NCBI RefSeq assembly: GCF_014203045.1
Contig: NZ_JACHIF010000012.1
Location: forward strand, 1 to 64,000
Source: Prosthecobacter dejongeii
Lineage (GTDB): Bacteria > Verrucomicrobiota > Verrucomicrobiia > Verrucomicrobiales > Verrucomicrobiaceae
Direction of reading: 5' to 3'
DNA length: 64,000 nucleotides
Made by a program: the position numbers and the translations under genes. Positions 62,634 through 64,000 of the stretch are shown one piece after another. The notes under the pieces were generated by a model, which was given only the letters and a program-made list of their open reading frames with translations, was not told the origin of the DNA and searched no databases. How positions within the stretch are numbered: position 1 is the first letter of the stretch; the number at the start of each line of letters is the position of its first letter.

Positions 62634-64000
62634 GGCAGGGGTGTGGGGGGTGGTAGGCCCTGCGCACGGCGGCTGAGAAAAAGCACTTCCTTCTCCACGC
62701 CTGCGGGCAGGTGGAACTTCGGCAGCTCCGCCTCTATTGATGCCAGTTTACCCCAGGCTTGGTAAAGCTCAAAAATCAAATTGGCGGAATCATTCACTAA
62801 CGACCAATGATTCTTCATGAGATAAATCTCTGCCCGCTCAGGCTCCTGATGGCGAATGAGGAAGCGCACCCACGCGGCACTGAGGTCCAGTTGCAGGCTC
62901 TGCGTATTATCCAGTTTTTTGAGGGCTTCTTGGTAAAGTTCCCGCGCTAGTCCAGGCTCTCCCACGTCTTCAAAAGCCTGCGCCCATTCCACAGGTTGGG
63001 CACCTCCAGGAACACTGCGGCGAATGACTTCAGCAAAGAACTCCTGCACGATCGCACGATCTCCCATGGCGTGTGCCACCTTCACCATCAAAGGAAGTTT
63101 CCGCCCATCCAGTCGCAGCGTGGGCAGCTCTTGCAACACTTGACAAGCATCCCACGCCCAGCGTGCTCGACCTTCTTTTAGCAGGGCCTCCGCACCCAGT
63201 TCCAGACACACGCGGTCTCCCTCACCAGCCGCCGCCCAGCCAAAAGCGATGTCATCCCCAGCCTTATCTGGCAAGGCCTTTGCTAATGCGCACAAAGCCA
63301 GCGCGGCCAGTGGGCGATCCAGCCCGGCGCGTGCCTCGGCACGCAGCAGTTGAATCCAGTTCTTCTGATTCCCCCCCTCAGCTTGTTCCCCCATCCAGTC
63401 CGCCAGTTGCTTCAAAGTATCCCGGTCACGACTGCGCACACGGAAGAGCGAGGCCACCTGGGCACGGCCACGCTCGGGCGTCCACGAAGGTTCATGGGCT
63501 AAAAGTTTCAGCAGCTCCAACCGCAGGTAAAAACGATCATTGTTTTCCTGCACCCGCCGCTCGCCTTGCGTGAGCAAATTCAGTGCCTCTGTGGCGCGAC
63601 CGTTTTTGCGCAAGAGCTCTGCCAGATGCGCCATGGCATCCAGCGATTTTCTTTCCACTGCGACGGCCATCAACTCATTGAATTCCTCCCAGCCTCCTTG
63701 ACTCGCGAGGAGGCTCGCCCGCAGCTTCAGCACCTCTTTTCCCAAAGCACCAGAGGACTCTGTCAGCGGCACAAGACGCAGTGACTCGAGTGCCGCCTTC
63801 TCACGCCCCATCTTTTGCAGCAGACGGGCCTGGTGCAGGCAGCTTTCCGCATCGGCCAGGATACCACTTTCCGCATTGGTGGAAAAAGCCAGATGCAGGC
63901 GATCCCAGGCGGCGAGCGCTTCTTTGTCCTGGCCTAACCGCTCATGCAACAAGGCTAACTCGCGCAGGTAAGGCACTTCTGGTGGGATGCGCCCTTGCAA
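62630..64000 (-). CDS. TPR/helical-repeat protein, 5' end beyond the window
   Basis: At least 456 residues remain and the frame is open at the window edge, so the true start lies outside. Helical repeats run throughout: YLRELALLHERLGQDKEALAAWDRL, CLHQARLLQKMGREKAALESL, LLRKNGRATEALNLLTQGERRV and LARELYQEALKKLDNTQSLQLDLS. They are divergent TPR-like units, perhaps 12 or more. Proteins of this sort in the phylum are often large periplasmic scaffolds. No enzymatic motif is visible. Confidence 0.75.
   Translation of the reverse strand: MQGRIPPEVPYLRELALLHERLGQDKEALAAWDRLHLAFSTNAESGILADAESCLHQARLLQKMGREKAALESLRLVPLTESSGALGKEVLKLRASLLASQGGWEEFNELMAVAVERKSLDAMAHLAELLRKNGRATEALNLLTQGERRVQENNDRFYLRLELLKLLAHEPSWTPERGRAQVASLFRVRSRDRDTLKQLADWMGEQAEGGNQKNWIQLLRAEARAGLDRPLAALALCALAKALPDKAGDDIAFGWAAAGEGDRVCLELGAEALLKEGRARWAWDACQVLQELPTLRLDGRKLPLMVKVAHAMGDRAIVQEFFAEVIRRSVPGGAQPVEWAQAFEDVGEPGLARELYQEALKKLDNTQSLQLDLSAAWVRFLIRHQEPERAEIYLMKNHWSLVNDSANLIFELYQAWGKLASIEAELPKFHLPAGVEKEVLFLSRRAQGLPPPTPLP

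Overview
The window looks like a chromosomal segment of a Verrucomicrobiota bacterium, most likely of the Verrucomicrobiales (Prosthecobacter/Verrucomicrobium type). The reasons are: a DUF1501 / DUF1549-DUF1553 / WD40-cytochrome cluster, planctomycete-type cytochromes (one fused to an SHD1-like domain), very large exported proteins built from immunoglobulin-like, lamin-tail and putative-Ig modules, a sialate O-acetylesterase, and a TGTTC-N4-GAACA box in front of lexA, the motif reported for Verrucomicrobia LexA. I see no rRNA, CRISPR array, insertion sequence or prophage.

Layout. 1-18320 is an almost entirely minus-strand block. Reading leftward it has two tandem paralogous small CPLC proteins, three small c-type cytochromes, a SCO1-like copper chaperone, a secreted HMA protein, a 1444-residue beta-propeller/di-heme cytochrome/Ig protein, a 1553-residue protein with four near-identical ~170-residue repeats, a barrel protein with a histidine-rich segment, and a lamin-tail/LamG/Calx-beta protein cut by the window edge. 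The spacing suggests one long operon from about 17068 to 4275, with a surface redox and copper theme. Two tRNAs (Met, Asn) follow.

18701-23609 is a manganese uptake locus. Five tightly overlapping genes (outer-membrane barrel, lipoprotein binding protein, ATPase, two permeases) are divergent from mntR, with two palindromic MntR-like boxes between or at the starts. 23673-36063 holds exported hydrolases and surface proteins, including a 2098-residue protein with an embedded cyclophilin domain, an FG-GAP protein, an L,D-transpeptidase and a TSUP permease.

36127-47785 contains an anchored alpha/beta hydrolase, a cytochrome-SHD1 protein, a XerC/D recombinase, a 415-bp intergenic region with a strong hairpin, a TetR-controlled RND efflux operon with a clear operator-promoter overlap, serine acetyltransferase and a SprT-like protease. 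48532-58131 is the DUF1501/PSD1/WD40-cytochrome/sialate-esterase set. It is interrupted on the opposite strand by a RelE/ParE-type toxin-antitoxin pair whose start codon overlaps that of the neighbouring cytochrome gene. 58179-64000 ends with a lipoprotein, bioF coupled to a TPR gene, lexA, a nuclease, another lipoprotein and a truncated TPR-like protein.

The least familiar material is the set of three large exported proteins that share a ~400-residue module, the fourfold repeat protein, and the cytochrome/copper-chaperone operon that carries two of them.
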